Shown here: in pieces, positions 36,028-43,751 of the stretch | How positions within the stretch are numbered: the stretch's first letter is position 1 | Layout of the letters: every line of letters starts with the position of its first letter | Assembly: GCA_020351025.1 (NCBI GenBank) | Contig: CP070728.1 | Coordinates: 817,099-879,024, forward strand | DNA: 61,926 nt | Direction of reading: 5' to 3' | Origin: Planctomycetota bacterium | Lineage (GTDB): Bacteria > Planctomycetota > Phycisphaerae > Sedimentisphaerales > Anaerobacaceae | Made by a program: the position numbers and the translations under genes | Notes under the pieces: model-generated | Seen by the model: only the letters and a program-made list of their open reading frames with translations | Databases searched by the model: none | What the model was told of the DNA's origin: nothing

Positions 36028-36056
36028 TTGTACATAAACTAATGGTGTGCTATAAA
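36028..36056 (+). promoter_or_regulatory. sigma70-type promoter for glyA
   Basis: TTGTAC (36028-36033), 17 bases, TATAAA (36051-36056). The leader to the glyA ATG would be about 90 bases; no known riboswitch fold was recognised in it. Confidence 0.6.
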
Positions 36057-36155
36057 ACATGCCTGAAAAAAACTCGAACACCACGGTAAGACAAAAAATG
36101 ACTATAGAACTGGAGCACTTGTGAGCTGTACATTATAATCAAAGGAGGAACCAAT

Positions 36156-37466
36156 ATGATAAGTGCCCTTGAGCAGTATGACCCGCAGATTTACGAGCTG
36201 ATAAGACAGGAAAAAGCAAGACAAAGTGGCTCGATTCGACTTATACCTTCGGAGAACTACGTATCCAGAGCCGTCATGGAAGCCAGTGGAAGCTGCCTTA
36301 CGAACAAATACTCTGAAGGTTATCCCGGCAGACGATACTACGAAGGCCAGCAGGTAACCGACCTTATCGAAAGAATGGCTCAGGAGCGGGCAAAAAAACT
36401 ATTCAAAGCCGACTACGCAAACGTCCAGCCTTATTCCGGCTCCGTTGCAAATTGGGCCGCATATCTGGCCCTCGCAAAACCCGGTGATACCATTATGGGC
36501 CTGTCACTTCCACACGGCGGACACCTCACACACGGCTGGAAAGTCAGCGTTACAAGCAAAATTTTTAAGTCCGTTCAGTACACCGTCAGCCCCGATACCG
36601 GCAGGTTCGACTATGACCAGATTGAAGACCTCGCTAAAAAGCACAAACCAAAAATCATCATCTCCGGTGCCACCGCATATCCCAGAGAGATTGATTTTGA
36701 AATCTTCGGCCAAATCGCTCAAAAAGTAGGTGCCTACCACGTCAGCGACATCGCCCACATCGCAGGTCTTGTTGTAGCAGGCATACATAAAAGCCCCGTC
36801 CCATACGCCGACATCGTCTCCAGCACTACGCACAAGACACTGCGAGGCCCTCGCGGCGGTATCCTCCTCTGCAAAGCTGAGCACGCTGATAATGTCGACC
36901 GTGCCGTATTCCCCGGACTGCAGGGTGGTCCCCATATGCACACACTGACCGCCGTCGCCGTGGCTCTCGCAGAGGCCGACACCCCTGAGTTTATCGCTTA
37001 TGCAAAACAAATCGTCAAAAATGCAAAAGCCCTTGCTGAAAAGCTCCTCGAACACGGCTTCAACCTCTCCTCCGGCGGAACAGACAACCATTTAATCTTA
37101 ATCGACCTGCAAAATAAAAACGTACCCGGCAAAAAATTAGCGAAGGCATTGGACAGGGCAAGAATCGTTACTAATTACAACACCACACCTTTACACCCTG
37201 CCCATCCGGCTAATCCTACCGGCCTGCGCATCGGTACGCCCGCAATCACTACGCGTGGAATGAAAGAAGAGCAGGCCAGGCAAATTGCCTCACTCTTAAA
37301 CAAAGTCGTTGAAAACGTCGATAACGAGTCGGCTATCGAAGAGGTCGCAAAAGACGTCTTGCTCTTGTCCTCCCACTTCCCCGTGCCGGAGCACTTCATC
37401 ATACCCAACAAGAATAATCCCCAGATGCCGCAGGTCGCAGACCATCTGACACCATGGCTGTTCTAA
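36156..37466 (+). CDS. glyA: Serine hydroxymethyltransferase
   Basis: 436 residues, start marked by AAAGGAGG 7 bases upstream. Pyridoxal phosphate enzyme: 'IRLIPSENYVSRAV' at the N-terminus, 'YANVQPYSGSVANWAAYLAL', and the cofactor lysine in 'SSTTHKTLRGPRGG'. It converts serine and tetrahydrofolate to glycine and methylene-tetrahydrofolate, the main one-carbon source. The family normally has 410-430 residues, so it is full length. The Nudix gene follows 15 bases later. Confidence 0.95.
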   Translation: MISALEQYDPQIYELIRQEKARQSGSIRLIPSENYVSRAVMEASGSCLTNKYSEGYPGRRYYEGQQVTDLIERMAQERAKKLFKADYANVQPYSGSVANWAAYLALAKPGDTIMGLSLPHGGHLTHGWKVSVTSKIFKSVQYTVSPDTGRFDYDQIEDLAKKHKPKIIISGATAYPREIDFEIFGQIAQKVGAYHVSDIAHIAGLVVAGIHKSPVPYADIVSSTTHKTLRGPRGGILLCKAEHADNVDRAVFPGLQGGPHMHTLTAVAVALAEADTPEFIAYAKQIVKNAKALAEKLLEHGFNLSSGGTDNHLILIDLQNKNVPGKKLAKALDRARIVTNYNTTPLHPAHPANPTGLRIGTPAITTRGMKEEQARQIASLLNKVVENVDNESAIEEVAKDVLLLSSHFPVPEHFIIPNKNNPQMPQVADHLTPWLF

Positions 37467-37481
37467 ATCCAGGAAACCATC

Positions 37482-38090
37482 ATGCAAGAGCAAGTACTCG
37501 TTGTCGAGCGAAAGGTCCTTGAGCAGGTAGGAATGTTCCAGGGCCTTACATTGGATGTCGAGCACTATCTCGACAAGCTGTTCGCTCCCGGCGTTCCCAG
37601 CTTTATGCCACGCCCAAAGGCAGAAGCCGACCCCGCTTATAAGCAGCTCATTCCCTACGTCATTATGAGTCACGCCGGCAGGTACCTCACCTACGTCCGC
37701 GGCAAGCGCGCCGGCGAAGAGCGCCTTGTCAACCTCAGGTCAATTGGCATAGGTGGCCATATAAACCCCAGCGATGATTTATATAACGCGCCACTTTTCG
37801 TCAATTTCCGCGAGATGTACGAGGCTGCCGTTGAGCGCGAAGTCGCAGAGGAAGTCTCCGTAGAAGCCAACCACACTGACCAGATTGTCGCCCTGTTGAA
37901 CGATGATTCCAACGAGGTCGGAAGTGTCCATCTCGGCCTCGTCCACTTTTGGCTCCTCGATGCACCAAACGTCAATAAGCGGGAGCAGATGATTACCCAG
38001 ATGTCCTTTATGACACCTGCCGAGCTGCACGGCCTGCGCGATACTATGGAAACCTGGTCACAATTGTGCCTTGAGCTACTTGAGAAGTAG
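37482..38090 (+). CDS. Nudix-like phosphohydrolase (COG4112 type)
   Basis: 202 residues, AGGAA 8 bases before the ATG. It contains a split Nudix box: 'GIGGHINP' followed, after an insert of about 19 residues, by 'AAVEREVAEEVSV' (R-E-x-x-E-E core). The glutamates would bind the metal for pyrophosphate cleavage. The layout resembles the 'predicted phosphoesterase, MutT family' group. The C-terminus is helical ('LRDTMETWSQLCLELLEK'). The substrate is unknown. It is downstream of glyA, probably in one transcript. Confidence 0.75.
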   Translation: MQEQVLVVERKVLEQVGMFQGLTLDVEHYLDKLFAPGVPSFMPRPKAEADPAYKQLIPYVIMSHAGRYLTYVRGKRAGEERLVNLRSIGIGGHINPSDDLYNAPLFVNFREMYEAAVEREVAEEVSVEANHTDQIVALLNDDSNEVGSVHLGLVHFWLLDAPNVNKREQMITQMSFMTPAELHGLRDTMETWSQLCLELLEK

Positions 38091-38142
38091 CCAGGCAGCA
38101 TTATATGTATGTTCTGCAGTTATAGAAAAAAGAGGTACGAGT

Positions 38143-38388
38143 ATGGAGACGATTGAGAAGCTCACGATTCGATGTTTTTTAATTGGGATGCTGTTCATGC
38201 TGCTCTGGTTTTTCATGTTCTTAGGGGCAGGTGACTGGATGTACGGCATTCATTCGCAGTGGTTCGCTCTGTCGAAACATGAGTTCACGGTTGTCCATTA
38301 CTGCGGCATGGCGTTTCTGAAGATTTGTATCTTCCTGTTCTTCCTCGTCCCTTATATCGCCTGTAAGCTGTGCGCAAAGCGCACGTGA
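38143..38388 (+). CDS. DUF6868-like small membrane protein
   Basis: 81 residues from ATG 38143, which has GAGG 8 bases upstream; an earlier start would run into the Nudix gene. Two membrane helices flank the motif 'GDWMYGIHSQWFALS' and the second helix begins 'HYCGMAFLKICIFLF'. This matches my recollection of DUF6868, a widespread small membrane family of unknown role. It ends with a cysteine-containing basic tail ('CKLCAKRT'). Confidence 0.68.
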   Translation: METIEKLTIRCFLIGMLFMLLWFFMFLGAGDWMYGIHSQWFALSKHEFTVVHYCGMAFLKICIFLFFLVPYIACKLCAKRT

Positions 38389-38655
38389 CTCAGGTACGAG
38401 CAACAAAATTGCTTGACGCCAATTTTACTTTCCGCTATTCCATCTGGCCAAAGGCGGAAACACCAAAGGGAGGTAATTCCCATCGAATCGCCTGTTGGTT
38501 TATTACGAGCGACGAAACTTGTCCTGAGTAACATCGAAGGATTGTTTGCCGGGAATCGCGGCTTCGGCCTCATTCTCGAACCGGCCAGACTTCCAATGCC
38601 CTCGCCGCAAATTCTTTCTTGATTTTTATTTGAAAATCTGTTAAAATACCTCCAT

Positions 38656-38693
38656 GTTTACCAGCAGGTAAACGATAACCCGCCAGCAGGCGG
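38656..38693. repeat. Twin hairpins with the same CCAGCAGG core
   Basis: GTTTACC-AGCA-GGTAAAC (38656-38673) and CCGCC-AGCA-GGCGG (38680-38693), 6 bases apart. The arms differ but loop and closing pairs are identical, so they look like two members of a small palindrome family. No T-tract follows. Confidence 0.5.
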
Positions 38694-38879
38694 AAGTATA
38701 CAGCCACGTCTGTAAGCTGCAGCGCACCAAGCCCTTCGGCCCGCAATAGCCCAAGTCAAATTTAATTGTGCCGTCAGGCATCTTGAGGATTAGCAAATGG
38801 TAAATAACCAATTACTAACTTGTGCCCTTGTGCTCTTTGCTTTCCGAGCAATGCCGAGGAAAACTCCGAACCCCGAACT

Positions 38880-39050
38880 AAGAACTAATTTATGCAAAAC
38901 AAACCCAATTCCCGAAAGGCTTAAATGAACATAAGCTCAGCTATAACAAAGGATTATGAAAATATTTCGCCCGTCAGTACAATGAAAAAACAAACCCAAT
39001 CAAACCCAATTTCAAAAAGGGCTCCCTTACCATTGAAATTCAGGCAAGGT
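38880..39050 (+). repeat. Dispersed 'TKDYEN / QTQSNPI' repeat fragment
   Basis: CAAACCCAAT occurs at 38900-38909, 38991-39000 and 39001-39010. The frame from ATG 38925 to TAA 39104 (59 residues) reads 'MNISSAITKDYENISP' then 'KKQTQSNPISKRAP'. A preceding short frame encodes 'MQNKPNSRKA'. I recall such strings in many predicted planctomycete proteins, where they mark repeated DNA rather than real genes; this is memory, not a search. Confidence 0.5.
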
Positions 39051-39107
39051 GCTGTAAAATTAAGGAAACAGAAGGCCAGTTTAGCGCATCTTATAAATGG
39101 TTAAAGT

Positions 39108-40160
39108 ATGAGCGAGAATAAATTAAAAACTGCGGTGCTCGGCTTGAAGGACAAAGGCCGGCTTTTGCTCGAGGCTGCGGCTGGTATCGAACAGTTTGAA
39201 ATCGCCGCCGTTGCCGACAAGGACACCAAGCTTGCTGAAAAAACAGCTCTTAAATACAGCTGCAGAGCCTATGACGATTATCGACAGCTCATAATTCAAA
39301 ATCAGTTCGATTGTTTGTTGGTCGCAGCCGGCATGCACACCTGCGAACAATATTTAAGGGCGGCGATGAAAAAGAAATTCAATATACTCAAGCTCGCCCC
39401 CCCGGCAAGGAACTTCGAAGAAGCTGTCGAATTCGTCCAGTTGGCTGAAGATGAAAATATAAAATTTGCCGTTGGCAATCCCAGCCGCTTTGCGCAAAGC
39501 TTTACCGCCCTGCAGCAGTACTTGCAGGAAGGTAAGATTGAGCAAATCTTTCTGGTAACGGCCTTTTGTACGTTCGGCAACGAGCAGCAGCCAAGCTGGC
39601 AAACCGACCCGAAATTAGCCGGTGGAGGTGTGCTGCTGCACAACTGTTACGATATAATCGACCAGATACTTTGCAATTTCGCCGCACCACAACAGGTCTA
39701 CTCTCTAAGCACAAACACAGTCAGCGATAGAGGCCAGCGCTCTTATTTGACGGAAGACACCGCCGTTATAACAATGAAATTCTCCGATTCTTACTTCGGA
39801 AATCTAATCGCAAGCAAGGTCTTCGGCCAGGAACAAAAACTTTTGAAGCTCTACGGAAAGGATAAGATTCTAACGGTCAGCAACTCTCGATTAACCATCA
39901 GCGATTGTCTCGGTCAGCTCAGTGAGCAGCTGAAATACGACGACGACGAAATTCGCTGCATGACCAAGCAATTGAAAAATTTTGCTTTTAGTATCCTATC
40001 ACCCGATAAAAACAAGCTTCGCAGCAGCGGCAGAGAGAATTTAAAGGACATGGCGGTTATTGAATCAGCATATCTTTCGGCAAGAACTGCAATGCCGGAA
40101 GAACCCGCCAGAATTTTGGAGATGGCGTCACGGCAGGCCGGCAAGGCCATAAATACTTAG
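39108..40160 (+). CDS. Gfo/Idh/MocA-family protein with a degenerate active site
   Basis: 350 residues. The N-terminal Rossmann part is recognisable ('KTAVLGLKDKGRLLLEAAA', 'AAVADKD'), as is the family layout ('FNILKLAPPARNFEEAVEF', 'GGGVLLHNCYDIIDQI'). The usual nucleotide glycine motif GxGxxG reads G-L-K-D-K-G. The hallmark E-K-P motif is replaced by L-A-P-P, so the catalytic lysine is lost. The usual Gly-x-His-x2-Asp site reads 'NCYDIIDQ'. It may bind a nucleotide or sugar without oxidoreductase activity. It starts 3 bases after a repeat-encoded frame; the ribosome site is weak. Confidence 0.7.
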   Translation: MSENKLKTAVLGLKDKGRLLLEAAAGIEQFEIAAVADKDTKLAEKTALKYSCRAYDDYRQLIIQNQFDCLLVAAGMHTCEQYLRAAMKKKFNILKLAPPARNFEEAVEFVQLAEDENIKFAVGNPSRFAQSFTALQQYLQEGKIEQIFLVTAFCTFGNEQQPSWQTDPKLAGGGVLLHNCYDIIDQILCNFAAPQQVYSLSTNTVSDRGQRSYLTEDTAVITMKFSDSYFGNLIASKVFGQEQKLLKLYGKDKILTVSNSRLTISDCLGQLSEQLKYDDDEIRCMTKQLKNFAFSILSPDKNKLRSSGRENLKDMAVIESAYLSARTAMPEEPARILEMASRQAGKAINT

Positions 40161-40268
40161 TCAGTCCACAAATAATAAAAAAATAAGAATTTGACAAATA
40201 ATGTAATAACTAATAACCTATCGTTCTAAGTCACTAACTTATTGTTTTTTGTTATGGGAGATTATAGT

Positions 40269-40691
40269 ATGGAAGATAAGAGAAAGCCGATTATGATCGC
40301 AATAATTGTGGTGTGCTTTGTTTTAGCCATCGCAATAACTATTATGACCCGAACCTCTGAAGAAGAAGAGATTCTCGATGCCATTGACCCCACCGAAATG
40401 ACTTGGGTCAAGTGCCGCAATCCTAACTGTGAAGCCCTTTATGAAATCAGCATAAAAGAGCACGCCATATTTGCCAGAGAAAACCGGGACCCCGAGACAG
40501 GGATAGTACCAGGCATGGTTTGCAAAGAGTGTGGAGATGAAACTGTCTACGGAACCGAAAAATGCGACAAGTGCGGAGCAGCCTTCGAGCGGGGCTCTGT
40601 GCCAGAAGACTTCACAGACCGTTGTCCGGAATGCGGCTATAGTGCAGAAGAGGAAAAAAGGAAAGCCTCGAGGAGGAGGCGCAGCAGATAA
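40269..40691 (+). CDS. Membrane-anchored zinc-ribbon protein
   Basis: 140 residues from ATG 40269 (GGGAG 8 bases upstream). One N-terminal helix ('IMIAIIVVCFVLAIAITIM') is followed by an acidic linker and cysteine pairs: 'KCRNPNC', 'VCKECGDE', 'KCDKCGAAF' and 'RCPECGY'. These form at least two zinc ribbons. The C-terminus is very basic ('KRKASRRRRSR'). It probably binds zinc, and perhaps nucleic acid or protein, at the membrane face. No family name was recognised. Confidence 0.6.
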   Translation: MEDKRKPIMIAIIVVCFVLAIAITIMTRTSEEEEILDAIDPTEMTWVKCRNPNCEALYEISIKEHAIFARENRDPETGIVPGMVCKECGDETVYGTEKCDKCGAAFERGSVPEDFTDRCPECGYSAEEEKRKASRRRRSR

Positions 40692-40903
40692 ATAACTGCC
40701 AACTCGACAGACAATATTGAGCGAAGCATTTAGCTTTCTTTAGTTAGACGAAAGATACAGGAGACGTTACGACGCCGTCCTGAGTGCAATTATAAAGATA
40801 CCAATAAGTTAGTTTACTGAGGCCATTTCGTTAATGAGGTTTTATTCCGCGCGTGGTTAATCTCCGCAAATTTGTGGTATTTGCTGCTTAGGATTAGTCC
40901 TAC

Positions 40904-41707
40904 TTAATCGGCCAACTGCTCCAGAACAATGTTGCGATAATCCTCTTCTCCGACTTTTAAATCTTCAAGCCTATAATAATCTGTTTGAATCTTTTGGGTC
41001 AGATATTCTACACGGTTTTGGGGAGATGGGTGCGTCGAAAGAAATTCTATGGGCCTGATTCTCTGCTGGTCTTGCAGCATCTGCATAACTTCGACCGCCC
41101 CGTAAGGATTATAGCCTGCTCGAACCATATAATCCAAACCACCGAAATCGGCGACCTCCTCCTGCTCTCTGCTATACTTAAGGTCTAAAATTTGCCGTGT
41201 CAGGTCCGCTATTAACAGCACACTCTCGGGGGTTTTTTCTGAAGTCACTGCAGAGAGTAAGATATTTATGCCAATCTGCCTGCTGATAGCGGCAGAACTG
41301 TCCCGTGCAACAATATGGGTCATCTCATGAGCTAATATCGCTGCCAACTGGGCTTCTGTTTTCATCTTTTGAAGCATCCCCCTCGTTACAAAAACGTACC
41401 CACCGGGCAGTGCAACAGCATTGACTGATTTATCTTCCACCGCAACAAAGTGATATTCCCAATCCGGCCTATGACCAATGCGGGCAATCTGCCGGCCGAC
41501 ACTATCAATATAATTCTGCAAGCTTTCATTGGCAATCCTGCCACCCAATTGCTTTTCAACTTCAGGAGAATATTCCCGACCTATTGTGATATCTTGCTGT
41601 TCGGGAATTAACATAAACTGTTCCTGGCCGGTTATTGGATTGACCGCGCAGCCGGTACACAGACAAAAGATAAGACCTAACGTCAGCAGGGTTAATTTCT
41701 TAGTCAT
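40904..41707 (-). CDS. M48-family metalloprotease lipoprotein
   Basis: 267 residues. A lipoprotein signal ends in 'CLCTGC', so the mature protein is lipid-anchored. The zinc motif 'ILAHEMTHIVARDSS' (HExxH) and the downstream ligand region 'YSREQEEVADFGGLDYM' are typical of M48 peptidases of the BepA/LoiP type, which degrade misassembled outer-membrane proteins. 'STHPSPQNRVEYL' near the end is also conserved in the family. It is divergent to the small CxxC membrane protein upstream of rnf. Confidence 0.88.
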   Translation of the reverse strand: MTKKLTLLTLGLIFCLCTGCAVNPITGQEQFMLIPEQQDITIGREYSPEVEKQLGGRIANESLQNYIDSVGRQIARIGHRPDWEYHFVAVEDKSVNAVALPGGYVFVTRGMLQKMKTEAQLAAILAHEMTHIVARDSSAAISRQIGINILLSAVTSEKTPESVLLIADLTRQILDLKYSREQEEVADFGGLDYMVRAGYNPYGAVEVMQMLQDQQRIRPIEFLSTHPSPQNRVEYLTQKIQTDYYRLEDLKVGEEDYRNIVLEQLAD

Positions 41708-41737
41708 AATAATGCCCCCTACCTATAAAGTTTCTAT

Positions 41738-41765
41738 TTGAAAACCTGACTTATATATCTATTAT
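41738..41765 (+). promoter_or_regulatory. Possible promoter for the CxxC membrane protein
   Basis: TTGAAA (41738-41743), 16 bases, TATTAT (41760-41765). It faces the gene at 41800; weaker than the other promoters in the window. Confidence 0.4.
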
Positions 41766-41799
41766 AAGTGTGGTTTATTTTATCGGATAGTGAAAAAGT

Positions 41800-42075
41800 A
41801 TGGACCAGCCAAAATTTTGTGAGGATTGCGGCCAAAAGCACGATTGCAGCGAGGTTTATCGACAGTTAGGCAAAAAAGAAGGCCAATCAGTTACCTTCAA
41901 AGTTGTTGTGGCATTTTTGATACCGATATTGGTTTTTATCGCATCGTTGGTTGTTTTTGAGCACATTTTGGCCGGAATGATAGAGACCAAAGAGCTGCGA
42001 ATAGCCGTTGACTTTCTGTTGGCTGTGGCGGTAACTTCTGCAGTAGTATCGGTTATAAAGAGAACAAAAGCATAA
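41800..42075 (+). CDS. Small CxxC membrane protein upstream of rnf
   Basis: 91 residues. The N-terminus carries 'FCEDCGQKHDC' (CxxC plus a third Cys), followed by two membrane helices ('FKVVVAFLIPILVFIASLVVF' region and 'FLLAVAVTSAVVSVI'). The arrangement recalls the cysteine and membrane part of RseC-like proteins, which often accompany rnf genes, but the soluble RseC domain is absent. It is 252-288 bases upstream of rnfC, across a terminator. It could help assemble or tune Rnf; this is inference from position. Confidence 0.6.
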   Translation: MDQPKFCEDCGQKHDCSEVYRQLGKKEGQSVTFKVVVAFLIPILVFIASLVVFEHILAGMIETKELRIAVDFLLAVAVTSAVVSVIKRTKA

Positions 42076-42105
42076 CTCAAAAGGTCACAAATCACAAGGT
42101 ATAAA

Positions 42106-42157
42106 GGGGGTCTTGTAGTAGATATTGCCACGGCCTGTCGGCCTCGCCATGACCCCC
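42106..42157. repeat. Large imperfect palindrome upstream of rnf
   Basis: GGGGGTC (42106-42112) pairs with GACCCCC (42151-42157), with GGCC-TGTC-GGCC (42132-42143) nested inside. The inner part resembles the 'ATTGCCACG...CGCAATGAC' dispersed palindromes seen in many environmental genomes. I treat it as a dispersed element rather than a riboswitch. Confidence 0.45.
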
Positions 42158-42191
42158 ACCGCGGAGCTGAGGGCTAAACGATAAGGAAAAA

Positions 42192-42210
42192 CCCCAAAAT
42201 AAATTTGGGG
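42192..42210. repeat. Hairpin flanked by a short direct repeat, upstream of rnf
   Basis: CCCCAAA (42192-42198) pairs with TTTGGGG (42204-42210). GGGCTAAAC occurs just before it (42171-42179) and again at its end (42209-42217), each copy followed by an A-rich GGAA stretch. Confidence 0.4.
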
Positions 42211-42225
42211 GCTAAACAACAAAGG

Positions 42226-42259
42226 AAGACTTGCGGTAAGAAGCTGCAAGTCTTTTTTT
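42226..42259 (+). terminator. Intrinsic terminator upstream of rnfC
   Basis: AAGACTTGC (42226-42234) pairs with GCAAGTCTT (42246-42254), followed by a T run to 42259. It either ends the CxxC membrane-protein transcript or works as an attenuator ahead of rnf. No alternative antiterminator pairing is obvious. Confidence 0.75.
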
Positions 42260-42363
42260 ATGGGGGATTTGGGATAAAAGGGCGTGCATTAAAAATCGAA
42301 TTTGATATTATAGCAGGCTGTTAAATCGTGTATATGGGAAATCCCGCTTCAAATATATTGAGT

Positions 42364-43740
42364 ATGAAGATTGCAACTAAAGGCATATTTACTTTTGCCG
42401 GCGGGACACATCCGCCTCAAAGCAAAGAGCTTACCGCAGAAAGCGAGATACAGCGTGGCCCAGCCGTCAAACAAGCTGCAGTGATGCTCAGCCAGCATTT
42501 AGGCGCCGCCTGCCAACCTCTTTTAAGAAAAGGGAACATGGTGCAGGCGGGGCAAAAAATCGGTGACAGTGACGCATTCGTTTCCGCACCTGTCCATTCA
42601 CCCATCAGCGGGAAGGTCAAGGATATCGCCCTGCAATCGCACACGGTCTTAGGCAGAAGTCCGGCGATAATTATAGAGGCATACGAGCACAATCCAACAA
42701 AACGACCGGTTGCAGATAAATTTACAGAAGAATTCGATGAGAATAAATACTCAGCAGAGCAGATATGCGATGCAGTCCGTCAGGCGGGCATCGTCGGGAT
42801 GGGCGGTGCCGGCTTTCCGACAAGGGTAAAAATCGAGCCAAATCCGCAATTTCCAAAGGAGACAATGATTATCAACGGATGCGAATGCGAGCCGTATATT
42901 ACGTGCGACTATCGGATTATGCTCGAGTGGACGAACCAGATTATGGCAGGAATCAAACTTGCCCGAAAGGCAAGCGGCTGTTCGCAGGTACTGATAGGAA
43001 TCGAAGATAATAAGCCCGAAGCTATAGAGGTTATGAGTACAGTGATTGAAAAGTCCCCGAACAGGGATGGTATCAAAGTTGTCCCGGTCAAAACAAAATA
43101 TCCACAAGGCGGTGAGAGGCAGCTAATACAAGCGATTCTGAACAAGAATGTACCTACGGGCGGTATTCCACCAATGATAGGGATTGTAGTATTGAATGTC
43201 GCCACTGCAGCGGCAATAGCTGAAGCAGTGGTTGACAATACCCCCCTAACCCACAGGGTGGTAACTGTTACCGGAGAGGCAATTGACGAGCCGGGTAATT
43301 ACTATGTTCCAATAGGGACATCGGTTGAAGAGCTTATAGAGTTCTGCGGAGGAGTTACCCAAAAAAGTGCAAAGGTTATTGTCGGCGGGCCGATGATGGG
43401 TATAGCAATCGCAGACCTGACAACACCTATTACCAAAACTACCGGCGCGATAACGGTATTAACAAAAGAGCAGATTGGAAAAGCCAAATTTGAAAGACAA
43501 CAAACGCCCTGTATTCGCTGTGGCAGATGTCTGGAGGTCTGCCCCGAACATTTGAACCCGACGAAAATCGCGCATGCTGTCAAAAACAATCTGTTAGATG
43601 TAGCAGAGAGCTATTATATAAGCGGGTGCATGGAATGCGGCTGCTGCAGTTATGTTTGCCCTGCCAATATCGAGCTGACGGGGTACATTAGAACAGGCAA
43701 GATTTTTCTGGCCAGACAAAAGAAAAAGATACCGGAATAG
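42364..43740 (+). CDS. rnfC: Rnf complex subunit C
   Basis: 458 residues from ATG 42364, giving 'MKIATKGIFTFAGGTHPP', close to the usual RnfC start; starts at 42328 and 42334 are also open and none has a clear ribosome site. It has a glycine-rich NADH/FMN-binding region ('GIVGMGGAGFPTRVK', 'NGCECEPYITCDY') and two C-terminal [4Fe-4S] sets ('CIRCGRCLEVCP', 'CMECGCCSYVCP'). RnfC exchanges electrons with NADH in the ferredoxin:NAD oxidoreductase. It opens the rnfCDGEAB order known from acetogens. Confidence 0.93.
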   Translation: MKIATKGIFTFAGGTHPPQSKELTAESEIQRGPAVKQAAVMLSQHLGAACQPLLRKGNMVQAGQKIGDSDAFVSAPVHSPISGKVKDIALQSHTVLGRSPAIIIEAYEHNPTKRPVADKFTEEFDENKYSAEQICDAVRQAGIVGMGGAGFPTRVKIEPNPQFPKETMIINGCECEPYITCDYRIMLEWTNQIMAGIKLARKASGCSQVLIGIEDNKPEAIEVMSTVIEKSPNRDGIKVVPVKTKYPQGGERQLIQAILNKNVPTGGIPPMIGIVVLNVATAAAIAEAVVDNTPLTHRVVTVTGEAIDEPGNYYVPIGTSVEELIEFCGGVTQKSAKVIVGGPMMGIAIADLTTPITKTTGAITVLTKEQIGKAKFERQQTPCIRCGRCLEVCPEHLNPTKIAHAVKNNLLDVAESYYISGCMECGCCSYVCPANIELTGYIRTGKIFLARQKKKIPE

Positions 43741-43751
43741 GAAAAGGACGG

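Larger units (their letters stand above)
38389..39107. other. 719-base gap holding hairpins and dispersed-repeat fragments
   Basis: No conventional gene. The stretch at 38508-38545 ('ACTTGTCCTGAG...TCGAAGGA') resembles a degenerate dispersed palindrome common in environmental genomes. Two adjacent hairpins with identical AGCA loops follow (38656-38693). From about 38880 the sequence is a repeat that encodes 'TKDYEN' and 'QTQSNPI'. An open frame at 38413-38622 looks accidental. Confidence 0.5.

Noticed and set aside
36504-37091. A 195-codon open frame on the minus strand inside glyA
   Set aside because: Antisense to a complete, conserved enzyme gene with strong motifs.
38413-38622. A 69-codon plus-strand frame after the DUF6868 gene
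   Set aside because: It begins with TTG, has no ribosome site and spans a stretch resembling a dispersed palindrome.
42106-42157. Riboswitch interpretation of the GGGGGTC...GACCCCC structure upstream of rnf
   Set aside because: The inner sequence looks like a widespread dispersed palindrome and matches no riboswitch consensus I can recall.
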